Below, one piece after another: positions 15,786 to 23,184 of a stretch of DNA of 64,000 nucleotides. The notes below the pieces were generated by a model that saw nothing but the letters and a program-made list of their open reading frames with translations, was not told where the DNA came from and made no database searches. Every line of letters starts with the position of its first letter. Position 1 is the first letter of the stretch. The DNA comes from CAYFWF01 sp964346815 (GTDB lineage: Bacteria > Acidobacteriota > Aminicenantia > Aminicenantales > Aminicenantaceae), in NCBI GenBank assembly GCA_964346815.1, contig CAYFWF010000003.1:62001-126000 (forward strand). The letters run 5' to 3'. The translations under genes and the position numbers were made by a program.

Positions 15786-17705
15786 TCAGCTCTTTTTCTT
15801 CTTTTGCGATGTGGCCTTTTTAGAGGGCGTTTTTCTTTTTAAAAGATGCTCGATATCTTCGTTCTCGAGCGTTTCCTTATCCAGCAGGGCTTGAGCCAAT
15901 TTTTCCAGTTTCTTTTTATTCTGGCTTAAGGTCTTGGCGGCTTTCTCTTCCTGTGTACTCACTATTCTCTGGATCTCTTCATCGATGATTCTTGCTGTAT
16001 CCTCACTGAAATCCTTGGGTTTGGCCATTTCTCTACCCAGGAAAAGATGTTCTTCCCCCAGGCTGAATGTCACGGGGCCGATTTTATCGCTCATACCCCA
16101 TTGGGTTACCATGCGGCGGGCCAATCTGGTGACCTGTTTGAGATCGTCGGCTGCTCCGTTGCTGATGTCCTTGAACTTCAGTTTTTCCGCCGCTCTTCCT
16201 CCCAGGATGATGGCAATGCGTTTCAACAGATATTCTTTCTTGAAGTTATGACGATCCTCTTCAGGAGCTTGTTCGGTGGCTCCCAGGGACCTTCCTCGGG
16301 GGATGATGGTTACTTTTTGCAGCGGATCGGCTCCAGGAGTAAGAATGGCCATCAGGGCATGACCTGCTTCATGGTAGGCAATGATTTTTTTCTCTTCTTC
16401 GTTCATGATTTCTTCTCGTTCGTGGCCGAGAAGAATCTTGTCTCTGGCTTTATCGAAGTCCTCTGGAAATACCTTCTTCTTCTGTCGCCGGGCTGCCAGG
16501 AGGGCGGCTTCGTTTACCAGATTTTTCAGGTCTGCTCCTGAGAATCCCACCGTTCTCGATGCCATATTTTCCAGGTCTACTCCACCATCCAAAGGGACGT
16601 TCCTGGTGTGAATCATCAGGATTTTTTTTCGAGCTTTCTTGTGAGGCAGATCGAGGGTGATCTGTCTGTCGAAGCGGCCGGGCCGGGTCAATGCGGGATC
16701 GAGGACATCTGGACGGTTGGTGGCGGAGAGAACGATCACCGATTGGTGAGGAGCAAAACCGTCCATTTCTGATAGTATCTGGTTGAGTGTCTGCTCCCGC
16801 TCGTCATGACCTCCTCCCAATCCTGTCCCCCTCGCCCGTCCTACAGAGTCCAACTCGTCGATAAAAATGATGGAGGGAGCTTCTTTTTTTGCCATTTCAA
16901 ACATGTCTCGAACCCTTGAAGCTCCTACTCCGACGAACATTTCTATAAATTCCGACCCGCTGATACTGAAGAAGGGAACATTGGCTTCTCCGGCGGTGGC
17001 CCTGGCCAGGAGAGTTTTACCTGTCCCAGGAGGTCCGACCAGGAGTATTCCTTTGGGGATGTCTGCGCCTAATTTTTTGAATTTTTCCGGCTCTTTGAGG
17101 TAATCCACAATTTCCTCAAGGTCCATCTTTGCATTTTCCAAGCCGGCTACGTCCTGGTAGGTGGTCTCGCTCATAGATTTTTTAAAACGCTTCGCTCGTG
17201 ATTTTCCTATGCCGAACATACCGCCTTGTCCCAAACCCTGCATCTGCTTTCCCATTTTTTTCCGCATGTAGATAAAGTATCCTATGATCAAGAGCCAAGG
17301 GAGGGAAAGGATCAACAAGGTGCCCATCCAGGATCTTCCCACTTTTTCAGCGTGGATGATCACCTTCTGCTCTTCGAGGATTGTAATCAATTCCGGGTCT
17401 TGGATGGCGGGCTTAACGGTGGTAAAGGAGGAATATTCGGCTCCAGCCTGGCCGGTATCACTGTCGGCCTGGTAGGGTTCTTTGAATCGGCCTTCGATCT
17501 CCTGTTCGCGGATGGTAATTTCTGAAATATTCCCCTCCTTTACTTGCTTTTTGAATTCTGAATAGGAAAGATCGATATCCTTTTGAGGTGTGAATGTCTG
17601 AAACAACATGTAGGCCAGGATAATAAAAACCGCTATCCAGATCACAATTCCCCAGCTCAACTTGGGACGAGGGGGAGGTTCGAATTTATCCTTTTTTTTG
17701 TTCAC
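15786..17705 (-). CDS. ftsH: ATP-dependent zinc metalloprotease FtsH
   Basis: A 639-residue FtsH. Two N-terminal membrane helices (about 18-37 and 126-146) flank a periplasmic domain. The AAA+ module has Walker A GPPGTGKT (224-231), Walker B IIFIDELD and the second region of homology with RPDVLDPALTRPGRFDR, and the M41 peptidase has zinc motif HEAGH. The Lys-rich tail ends KKATSQKKKKS. It degrades misfolded membrane proteins and short-lived regulators. The start is a GTG at 17705 with no good RBS. It lies 90 nt downstream of rpoD on the same strand. A possible -24/-12 element (17723-17738) without an upstream inverted repeat lies in the gap. Confidence 0.97.
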   Translation of the reverse strand: MNKKKDKFEPPPRPKLSWGIVIWIAVFIILAYMLFQTFTPQKDIDLSYSEFKKQVKEGNISEITIREQEIEGRFKEPYQADSDTGQAGAEYSSFTTVKPAIQDPELITILEEQKVIIHAEKVGRSWMGTLLILSLPWLLIIGYFIYMRKKMGKQMQGLGQGGMFGIGKSRAKRFKKSMSETTYQDVAGLENAKMDLEEIVDYLKEPEKFKKLGADIPKGILLVGPPGTGKTLLARATAGEANVPFFSISGSEFIEMFVGVGASRVRDMFEMAKKEAPSIIFIDELDSVGRARGTGLGGGHDEREQTLNQILSEMDGFAPHQSVIVLSATNRPDVLDPALTRPGRFDRQITLDLPHKKARKKILMIHTRNVPLDGGVDLENMASRTVGFSGADLKNLVNEAALLAARRQKKKVFPEDFDKARDKILLGHEREEIMNEEEKKIIAYHEAGHALMAILTPGADPLQKVTIIPRGRSLGATEQAPEEDRHNFKKEYLLKRIAIILGGRAAEKLKFKDISNGAADDLKQVTRLARRMVTQWGMSDKIGPVTFSLGEEHLFLGREMAKPKDFSEDTARIIDEEIQRIVSTQEEKAAKTLSQNKKKLEKLAQALLDKETLENEDIEHLLKRKTPSKKATSQKKKKS

Positions 17706-17722
17706 TTGCTGATAGAAACTAC

Positions 17723-17738
17723 TGCAATTTTTATACCA
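17723..17738 (-). promoter_or_regulatory. Weak -24/-12-like element before ftsH
   Basis: On the minus strand TGGTAT-AAAAA-TTGC has GG (17737-17736), exact N10 and GC (17725-17724). The -24 has T in place of C after GG, and none of the inverted repeats found before other such promoters lies in the expected window, which is inside rpoD. Confidence 0.3.
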
Positions 17739-17795
17739 GGATGGAAAGGAAACTGCGGTTGGAAGGAACCTGGGGCTCCGATTTCGGAGTTGGGA

Positions 17796-19430
17796 TTATT
17801 CTTCTCGGTAGCCGGAACTGAAGGACCTCAACTGATCGATCCGGGAGGAGCCTCTGAGTTTATTCAATGCCTTGGTTTCGATTTGCCTGATCCGTTCTCG
17901 GGTGACATTGAAACGCTGACCGACTTCCTCCAAGGTGTGTTCAACGCCGTCGGGTATCCCGAATCTCATCCTCAGAACCCCGGCTTCTCTTTCGGTCAAG
18001 TTGTTCAGGACTTTTGCGATGTGTTCTTTTAAACTGCGGTGGACGGCTCGCTCATCGGGGGAAAGAGTTTTGGGATCCTGGATGAAATTTGTGTAATGGC
18101 TGTCTTCTTCATCGTTGATCGGCGCATCCAGAGAGATAGAATCCTGAGAAGCTTTGATGACTTTCCTGACGTCTTGGACGGATATCCTCATTCTCCTCGC
18201 TATTTCCTTAATAGTCGGCTCCCTGCCTTTTTCCTGGACAAGAGCTTGGGATATTTTTTTATACTTGTTGATGGTGTCGATCATATGTACGGGAATACGT
18301 ATTGTCCGGGATTGGTCAGCGATAGCCCGGGTGATGGCTTGTTTTATCCACCACGTCGCATAGGTCGAGAATTTACATCCCCTGCGGTGGTCGAACTTGT
18401 CCGCTGCCCTCATTAAGCCTATGTTGCCTTCCTGGATCAAATCAAGGAGCTTGAGCCCCCGGTTGATGTATTTTTTCGCCACAGATACAACCAGCCTTAA
18501 ATTTGCAGCCACCAGCTCTTTTTTAGCCTGCTCGGATATTTTTTTCCCTATCGCGATTTCCCGAAGGATTTTTCTCAATCCCCGGGGATCAAGCGCGGTC
18601 TCTTTTTTGTATTTTCTCAGCTGGCGGTTTATTCGTCTGATTTCCTTTTGGTAATGCTCTTTCTTCTTTTGACTCCTTGTTTTTTTAAGATACAGCTCCA
18701 GCTCTTCCTTGTTTTCTTCCAGCTTGTTGATATCACGAAGGATTTCATAGAGATGGTCGATGGTTGTCTCCAAATGGGAGGGCTTCACCTGGATCTCTCG
18801 GATCAAACGGCTTAAAGCGATCACCATACGGCCTCGAGAAAAAGTATGCTTTTTTCTTCGAGGGATGTTTTCCAATTGCGCATCGAGCTTCTTGATCTCC
18901 CTGATTTTGCTGAGAATTTTTTTGGCCATTTTTTGGAGGTCTTTCTCAGAAGTGCTGCCGTCGAGCTCGAAAAATTCAGGAATGAGATAGGGATTCTCCT
19001 TGATATCTTTTTCAAGAGCCACCACCCAGTCCAGCACCGCTTTTGTTCTGGACAGAGCTTTTCTCACCAAATTCCGTCCCTTCTCGATCTGTTTGGCTAA
19101 TGTGATCTCTCCTTCTTTGCTGAGAAGATCGATACTCCCCATTTCTTGGAGGTAAATTCTTACTGGATCGGTGGTCGCTTCCAATCCTTTGAGCGAAATC
19201 GGGATTTTGGGTTGTCTCTTAGGCTCCGGAATCACCTTGATCCCATAGGTATCCAGAATTCTCAGAAAGTCTTTTGAGTCGACCTCTGAATCGGTTTTTT
19301 TCCGGGATATTTCCCTCAGTTCTTGGGGGGTGATGTATCCTTCGGCTATTCCCTTAGAAATCAGCCGATAGATCTCGTCCTTGCCGTTCCTTAAATCCTG
19401 TTTAATGTTCTTTTGTAAACGCATCCTCAT
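17796..19430 (-). CDS. rpoD: Primary RNA polymerase sigma factor RpoD (sigma-70)
   Basis: A 544-residue primary sigma factor. Region 1.1-like N-terminus, region 1.2 (TDPVRIYLQEMGSIDLLSKE), a non-conserved helical insert, region 2 (LRLVVSVAKKYINRGLKLLD, FSTYATWWIKQAITRA), region 3, and region 4 with the -35-binding helix-turn-helix (LEEVGQRFNVTRERIRQIE). The full set of regions, including 1.1, marks it as the housekeeping factor rather than an alternative one. Two adjacent Met codons (ATGAGGATG) make the exact start ambiguous by two residues, and no RBS is visible before the first. The transcript runs towards ftsH. Confidence 0.95.
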   Translation of the reverse strand: MRMRLQKNIKQDLRNGKDEIYRLISKGIAEGYITPQELREISRKKTDSEVDSKDFLRILDTYGIKVIPEPKRQPKIPISLKGLEATTDPVRIYLQEMGSIDLLSKEGEITLAKQIEKGRNLVRKALSRTKAVLDWVVALEKDIKENPYLIPEFFELDGSTSEKDLQKMAKKILSKIREIKKLDAQLENIPRRKKHTFSRGRMVIALSRLIREIQVKPSHLETTIDHLYEILRDINKLEENKEELELYLKKTRSQKKKEHYQKEIRRINRQLRKYKKETALDPRGLRKILREIAIGKKISEQAKKELVAANLRLVVSVAKKYINRGLKLLDLIQEGNIGLMRAADKFDHRRGCKFSTYATWWIKQAITRAIADQSRTIRIPVHMIDTINKYKKISQALVQEKGREPTIKEIARRMRISVQDVRKVIKASQDSISLDAPINDEEDSHYTNFIQDPKTLSPDERAVHRSLKEHIAKVLNNLTEREAGVLRMRFGIPDGVEHTLEEVGQRFNVTRERIRQIETKALNKLRGSSRIDQLRSFSSGYREE

Positions 19431-19520
19431 TATTTATAACGATAGAAAGGGCCATTTCGTTGCATATATATTAGAATATCTTTATATTAATTTTAACATT
19501 AATTTTATTTGCTTTAAACA

Positions 19521-19547
19521 GGATAGATAGAACTGAATATTCTATCC
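19521..19547. repeat. Perfect 7-bp inverted repeat overlapping a -24/-12 promoter
   Basis: GGATAGA (19521-19527) and TCTATCC (19541-19547) are exact reverse complements separated by 13 nt. The right arm touches the -24 GG of the promoter at 19547-19562, so a bound repressor would block it. The loop contains AGAACTG, also found near 23027. Confidence 0.5.
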
Positions 19548-19562
19548 GGCATGTTTCTTGCT
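19547..19562 (+). promoter_or_regulatory. Sigma-54-type -24/-12 promoter for the zinc-ribbon gene
   Basis: CGGCAT-GTTTC-TTGC with GG at 19548-19549, N10, and a canonical GC at 19560-19561. The expected start near 19573 lies just before the RBS GAGGTG. The upstream inverted repeat found at other sites is not recognisable here. Confidence 0.6.
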
Positions 19563-19584
19563 CCCTGTAGAAAAAGAGGTGAAG

Positions 19585-19743
19585 ATGAAAAAATCCATAA
19601 AATGTCCTCTGTGTGGAAGCAGGCAGGTCGTAGAGAGCCCTGTCCGCTCGAAGATATCGAAGGACGAGAAAGAGCCACCGATCCAGAAAATATCCCATCT
19701 GCATCGATACAAGTGCTTGAAATGCGGACACGAATTCGACTGA
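19585..19743 (+). CDS. Small zinc-ribbon protein
   Basis: A 52-residue protein with two Cys pairs, CPLC near the N-terminus and CLKCGH near the C-terminus, spaced as in a single treble-clef or rubredoxin-like zinc ribbon. The start is the ATG after GAGGTGAAG; an upstream in-frame TTG has no support. Function is unknown; small zinc ribbons of this kind often bind nucleic acid or act as zinc stores. It is the first gene after a canonical -24/-12 promoter and precedes a 55-residue membrane protein, forming a two-gene unit. Confidence 0.65.
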   Translation: MKKSIKCPLCGSRQVVESPVRSKISKDEKEPPIQKISHLHRYKCLKCGHEFD

Positions 19744-19756
19744 TCGAATCCCATCC

Positions 19757-19924
19757 ATGCTCTATCTGATTCTTATGTTTCTTGGGGTGGCGGTCGGGGC
19801 TTCACTTTTAGGACACCACCGGACTGCTTCCGATTTCCTGTTGATGGCGGAAATCCTTGCCGGGCTCTTCTTGATTATTTTAGTTATCACGGGAGTGAGG
19901 AATTATCTGAAACGAAAAAAATAG
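19757..19924 (+). CDS. Small two-helix membrane protein
   Basis: A 55-residue frame starting MLYLILMFLGVAVGASLLG and ending NYLKRKK. Two hydrophobic helices (about 1-18 and 28-48) are separated by a short polar loop (HHRTASD), with a positively charged C-terminus expected in the cytoplasm. It begins 13 nt after the zinc-ribbon stop and could be translationally coupled to it, as no clear RBS is present. No family is recognised. It is too short for most gene finders, and coding status rests on the clean two-helix pattern and its position. Confidence 0.45.
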   Translation: MLYLILMFLGVAVGASLLGHHRTASDFLLMAEILAGLFLIILVITGVRNYLKRKK

Positions 19925-19927
19925 CTT

Positions 19928-19948
19928 TTGTCCTGTCGGACAGCACTC
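19928..19948. promoter_or_regulatory. Inverted-repeat activator site upstream of the second PRC-barrel gene
   Basis: TTGTCCTGT-CGG-ACAGCACTC. The left arm matches the consensus at 9 of 9, the right arm differs at ACAGC. The centre (19938) is 105 bp upstream of the -24 GG at 20043. The flanking TCCTGTC and AGCACT-ATTC blocks also recur at 23001-23025. Confidence 0.65.
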
Positions 19949-20041
19949 ATTCTTGCCCAGTGGAACTCAATGGATGAAGCAAAGGCGGTTAAATATATAA
20001 AAATAGGCCAACATACAAAAAAATATTTATTCATCCAGAGT

Positions 20042-20057
20042 TGGCATGTATCTTGTA
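20042..20057 (+). promoter_or_regulatory. Sigma-54-type -24/-12 promoter for the second PRC-barrel gene
   Basis: TGGCAT-GTATC-TTGT with GG at 20043-20044 and the -12 G at 20055. Start expected near 20068; the leader carries the RBS AAAGGAG before the ATG at 20112. Confidence 0.65.
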
Positions 20058-20111
20058 CTCTTCCTGGAGGAATGTCTTTTTTTGTCTTCACTCAAAAAAA
20101 GGAGATTTTAA

Positions 20112-20834
20112 ATGCTGAGAAGCGTGAAGGAACTTTATGGATACAGAATTCTTACCAAGGATGGCGATATAGGATGGGTGCATGATTTTTTATTCGATGA
20201 CAGGTCCTGGATCATACGTTATCTGGTGGGGGATGTGGGCACCTGGCTTCCGGGACGAAAGGTTCTTCTCGTCCCTTCCTCACTGGGAGATCCGGAATGG
20301 GAGACCAATACGTTTCCCGTTCATCTTGCCAAACAGCAGGTCAAGGAGAGTCCGGATATAAATATGGACAAACCCGTCTCGCGTCAGCATGAGGAGGAAA
20401 TACACAAGTATTTTGGATGGGGTCCGTACTGGGTTCTCGAAGGTCGCCATGGAATGAACCCCGTTTCTGCTTATCATCCCGAACAGGAAGGGAGGAAAGG
20501 AAACCCATCTTTAAGGAGCGCCAAAAAAGTGAGCGGCTACCGCATCCAGGCCACAGATGGAGAAATCGGGCATGTTGAAGAGTTTATCATGGACGATTCT
20601 ATCTGGAAGATTCGTTATGTGGTTGTGGATACCCGCAATTTTCTCCCGGGTAAAAAAGTTCTGGTTTCTCCGTACTGGATCGAGGAGATAAGATGGGAGG
20701 ACTCGAACGTTTCTGTCGATTTATCCAAAGGAAAAATCGAGGGCAGTCCCAGGTACGATGCTTCCGCACCCGTAAACCGCAGATATGAAGAAAGGCTGTA
20801 CGATTATTACGGAAGACCGAAATACTGGGAATAG
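20112..20834 (+). CDS. Protein with two PRC-barrel domains (paralogue of 9035)
   Basis: A 240-residue double PRC-barrel protein, clearly a paralogue of the product of 9035-9784: both begin LRS-KE-GYR and both end with the same block ERLYDYYGRPKYWE. The repeats cover about 1-80 and 135-208, each with DGDIG or DGEIG, a DD-W-RY-V strand and LPGRKVL or LPGKKVL. No signal peptide is present, so it is likely cytoplasmic. Unlike its paralogue it has its own -24/-12 promoter and upstream inverted repeat. It is the first gene of a unit with the P-loop/APH kinase (20855) and the HPF-cold-shock protein (22390). Confidence 0.85.
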   Translation: MLRSVKELYGYRILTKDGDIGWVHDFLFDDRSWIIRYLVGDVGTWLPGRKVLLVPSSLGDPEWETNTFPVHLAKQQVKESPDINMDKPVSRQHEEEIHKYFGWGPYWVLEGRHGMNPVSAYHPEQEGRKGNPSLRSAKKVSGYRIQATDGEIGHVEEFIMDDSIWKIRYVVVDTRNFLPGKKVLVSPYWIEEIRWEDSNVSVDLSKGKIEGSPRYDASAPVNRRYEERLYDYYGRPKYWE

Positions 20835-20854
20835 ACAGAAAAAGTAATTTGGCT

Positions 20855-22351
20855 ATGTTAATCGTTGTCTCAGGTCTCCCGGGAACCGGCAAGACCACTG
20901 TCTCGAATGAACTGGCTGAGGAATTGAATGCCAGGGTACTGAGCACAGACGAAATCCGTAAAGGAGCGCTCAGGGAACCAGGATACAGTAAAAAGAAAAA
21001 AAGACGTGTGTACGAGGAGATGTTCCGGGTAGCTCAGGATTGGCTGAAGAAGAATGAGAACGTCATCCTGGATGCGACCTTTTTTAAGAAAGAATGGAGA
21101 GTGAGGGCTTCAGAGATCGGAAGAGGCCAAAAGGAACGTGTTTTTTTTATCGAAATCGTTTGTCCTGAGGAGATAGTGAAGAGGCGAATCGAAGAAAGAT
21201 ACCACCACCAAAAGGATTACAGTGATGCCGATTATCGGGTTTATAAGATGATTCAAAATAAATTTGAGCCCATCCGCAAGGAACATTTTGTGATAGATAC
21301 TGAAAAAGAGGAAGAATGGAAAGAAAAAACGCTGGATGTGGTCAACAAAATGAGAATCGTAGACAGACAGGAAAGAATTATCGATGTATTGAAGGAAAAA
21401 TACGGGATGAGGCTCCTTCAAACCCATATCAGTTGGGTGCTGCTGGATGGGAGTCATGCCTTCAAGGTCAAAAAACCGGTTCGCTATAGCTTCGTGGATT
21501 ACAGTTCTCTCAACAAAAGGAAGCGTTTCTGTGAGAAGGAGAACGAGATCAATACTTTGCTCTCTCCCGATCTTTATTTAGGAGTCGTTTCAATCAGGAG
21601 CGAAGGCGGGTCGGTTTATCTCAACCGGAAGGGCGAAATTGTGGAATATGCGGTCAAGATGACCGAGCTGCCGCAGAGCGCCAGAATGGACAACTTGATC
21701 GAATCAGGCGGAGTCGAAGAACGTCACATCGGAAGGATAGCCTCACTATTGGCTGAATTTCATCAGAAAACCCCCACCGCTCCAAAGAAGTACGGCTCGA
21801 CCAGAGTAATCAGGGAAAATTTTGCCTCTGTATTCGAAACTAGAGACACTGTTGAGAAGTATCTTCATTACGGTCAGAAATTGGATGCCATCGAAAACAA
21901 GGTGGATGCCTTTATCAGAGAAAAGGGCGAATTGTTCGCCAAAAGAACAGAGGAAAAGAGAATCAAACGATGTCATGGAGACGTAAGGACAAAAAATGTC
22001 TTCATCCATAAAGATAAAATCTATATTTTCGATGCGATAGAATTCAGTAAAAAAATTGCGAATTGCGATGTCTGTGCGGAAATCGCCTTTCTGGCTATGG
22101 ATCTTACCGTTTATGGCAAAAAAAAATGGGCGGACATTTTAGTCGAGAAGTACATTCGATTCTCTGGAGATGAGGGCATTGTCCAGTTGATCGACTTTTA
22201 TATGTGCTATCGGGCTTTGGTCGAATCATTGGTCGAAACATACACTCTGGATGACCCTGAAATCGGGGAGGCGAAAAAAAGGAAAGCCAAGAAAGCCTGC
22301 AAAAGGTATTTGGATCTGGCACTCTCATTTGCGAAAGAAATCCAGGGATAG
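20855..22351 (+). CDS. P-loop kinase fused to aminoglycoside-phosphotransferase-like kinase
   Basis: A 498-residue two-domain protein. Residues 1-165 form a zeta-toxin/polynucleotide-kinase-like P-loop domain with Walker A GLPGTGKTT, a downstream STDEIRK and VILDATF. Residues 180-498 form an APH-like kinase with RCHGDVRTKNVF (catalytic loop) and FDAIEFS (metal site). Proteins annotated as bifunctional aminoglycoside phosphotransferase/ATP-binding normally carry the APH half first; here the order is reversed. The substrate is unknown, and real antibiotic modification is unlikely. ATG 20855 is taken; an in-frame TTG at 20849 would add two residues. It sits in a stress-type operon between PRC-barrel and HPF-CSD genes. 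Confidence 0.8.
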   Translation: MLIVVSGLPGTGKTTVSNELAEELNARVLSTDEIRKGALREPGYSKKKKRRVYEEMFRVAQDWLKKNENVILDATFFKKEWRVRASEIGRGQKERVFFIEIVCPEEIVKRRIEERYHHQKDYSDADYRVYKMIQNKFEPIRKEHFVIDTEKEEEWKEKTLDVVNKMRIVDRQERIIDVLKEKYGMRLLQTHISWVLLDGSHAFKVKKPVRYSFVDYSSLNKRKRFCEKENEINTLLSPDLYLGVVSIRSEGGSVYLNRKGEIVEYAVKMTELPQSARMDNLIESGGVEERHIGRIASLLAEFHQKTPTAPKKYGSTRVIRENFASVFETRDTVEKYLHYGQKLDAIENKVDAFIREKGELFAKRTEEKRIKRCHGDVRTKNVFIHKDKIYIFDAIEFSKKIANCDVCAEIAFLAMDLTVYGKKKWADILVEKYIRFSGDEGIVQLIDFYMCYRALVESLVETYTLDDPEIGEAKKRKAKKACKRYLDLALSFAKEIQG

Positions 22352-22389
22352 AAACAATCGTTTTCAATTTTAACAAGGGAGAATAAATC

Positions 22390-22977
22390 ATGCAGGAACC
22401 TTTTGAGATCACTTTCAGGGGCGTGGAACGCACGAAAGCTCTGGAGAAATTGATCATGGACGAAGCAGCCAGTCTCGAGAAGGTGTGTGATTATATGATA
22501 AGTGGGGCCATCGTTGTGGAAAAACCCCATCAACATCCTCGATCTGGCAGTCCGTACAGGGTGCGTCTCGGGATCCATGTCCCCCACAATCCGGAAATAG
22601 TGGTGACCCGGGAACCCGGAGATGGTGAAATACACGATGCGCTTTCCAAGGTTTTCCGAAGCGCGTTCAAAGCCATGCGCCGGCAATTGAAAAGGCTGGT
22701 AGAAAGACAGAGATACCAAATCAAAACCCATCCAGAGCAGCAGGCGAGAGCAGTCGTTCATAAACTCTTTCCCGAAGAAGGATATGGATTCCTGAAAACC
22801 ATAGAAGGCCGGGAGGTCTATTTTCACCGGAACAGTGTTCCCCACGGAGACTTCGAGCGGTTGGAGATAGGCACAGGCGTGAGATATGTAGAGACCAAGG
22901 GAAGGGAGGGGCCACAGGCAAGCACCGTTCAAATCGTGGACAAACCTGGTTCGAGAATAGCAAAGAAAAAGGAGTAA
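22390..22977 (+). CDS. HPF/RaiA ribosome-hibernation domain fused to cold-shock domain
   Basis: A 195-residue protein. Residues 1-105 match the HPF/RaiA (S30AE) fold that binds the 30S decoding centre (EITFRGVERTKALEKLI, VVVEKP-type strand, VRLGIHVP, EIHDALSKVFRSAFKAMRRQ). Residues 120-190 form a cold-shock/OB domain with RNP-like segments (GYGFLKTI, EVYFHRNSV). HPF silences ribosomes in stationary phase; a linked CSD would add RNA binding. The RBS is AGGGAG. It is the last gene of the unit driven from 20042, and the PRC, kinase, HPF order suggests a dormancy or energy-stress role. Confidence 0.88.
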   Translation: MQEPFEITFRGVERTKALEKLIMDEAASLEKVCDYMISGAIVVEKPHQHPRSGSPYRVRLGIHVPHNPEIVVTREPGDGEIHDALSKVFRSAFKAMRRQLKRLVERQRYQIKTHPEQQARAVVHKLFPEEGYGFLKTIEGREVYFHRNSVPHGDFERLEIGTGVRYVETKGREGPQASTVQIVDKPGSRIAKKKE

Positions 22978-22997
22978 TGCCTTTATAGAGAGAAAGA

Positions 22998-23038
22998 AAT
23001 TCCTGTCTTATAGCACTTATTCCTGTAGAACTGTACTC
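22998..23038. promoter_or_regulatory. Tandem activator sites upstream of the six-BON gene
   Basis: Two adjacent half-conserved copies: AATTCCTGT-CTT-ATAGCACTT (22998-23018) and TATTCCTGT-AGA-ACTGTACTC (23018-23038). The first resembles 19928-19948 beyond the core. Their centres (23008, 23028) lie 117 and 97 bp upstream of the -24 GG at 23125. Confidence 0.5.
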
Positions 23039-23123
23039 AGGATCGGATATTCTGGATGATTTTGACCAGAGCGAAAGTCCTTCCCCCTGAGAAACGAATA
23101 AATCTCCTCGAGAACATCTATGT

Positions 23124-23139
23124 TGGCATGTATTTTGTA
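23124..23139 (+). promoter_or_regulatory. Sigma-54-type -24/-12 promoter for the six-BON gene
   Basis: TGGCAT-GTATT-TTGT with GG at 23125-23126 and -12 G at 23137. Start expected near 23150. The element lies inside a longer open frame beginning at 23056, which argues that the true gene start is downstream at 23185. Confidence 0.65.
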
Positions 23140-23184
23140 CCTTATCAGTGCATTAGAGAGAAATTTGAAAAAAAGGAGGTATTC

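Noticed and set aside
17778..17795. CTCCGA-TT-TCGGAG hairpin as an rpoD terminator
   Set aside because: No T-run follows on the transcribed strand and ftsH continues in the same direction.
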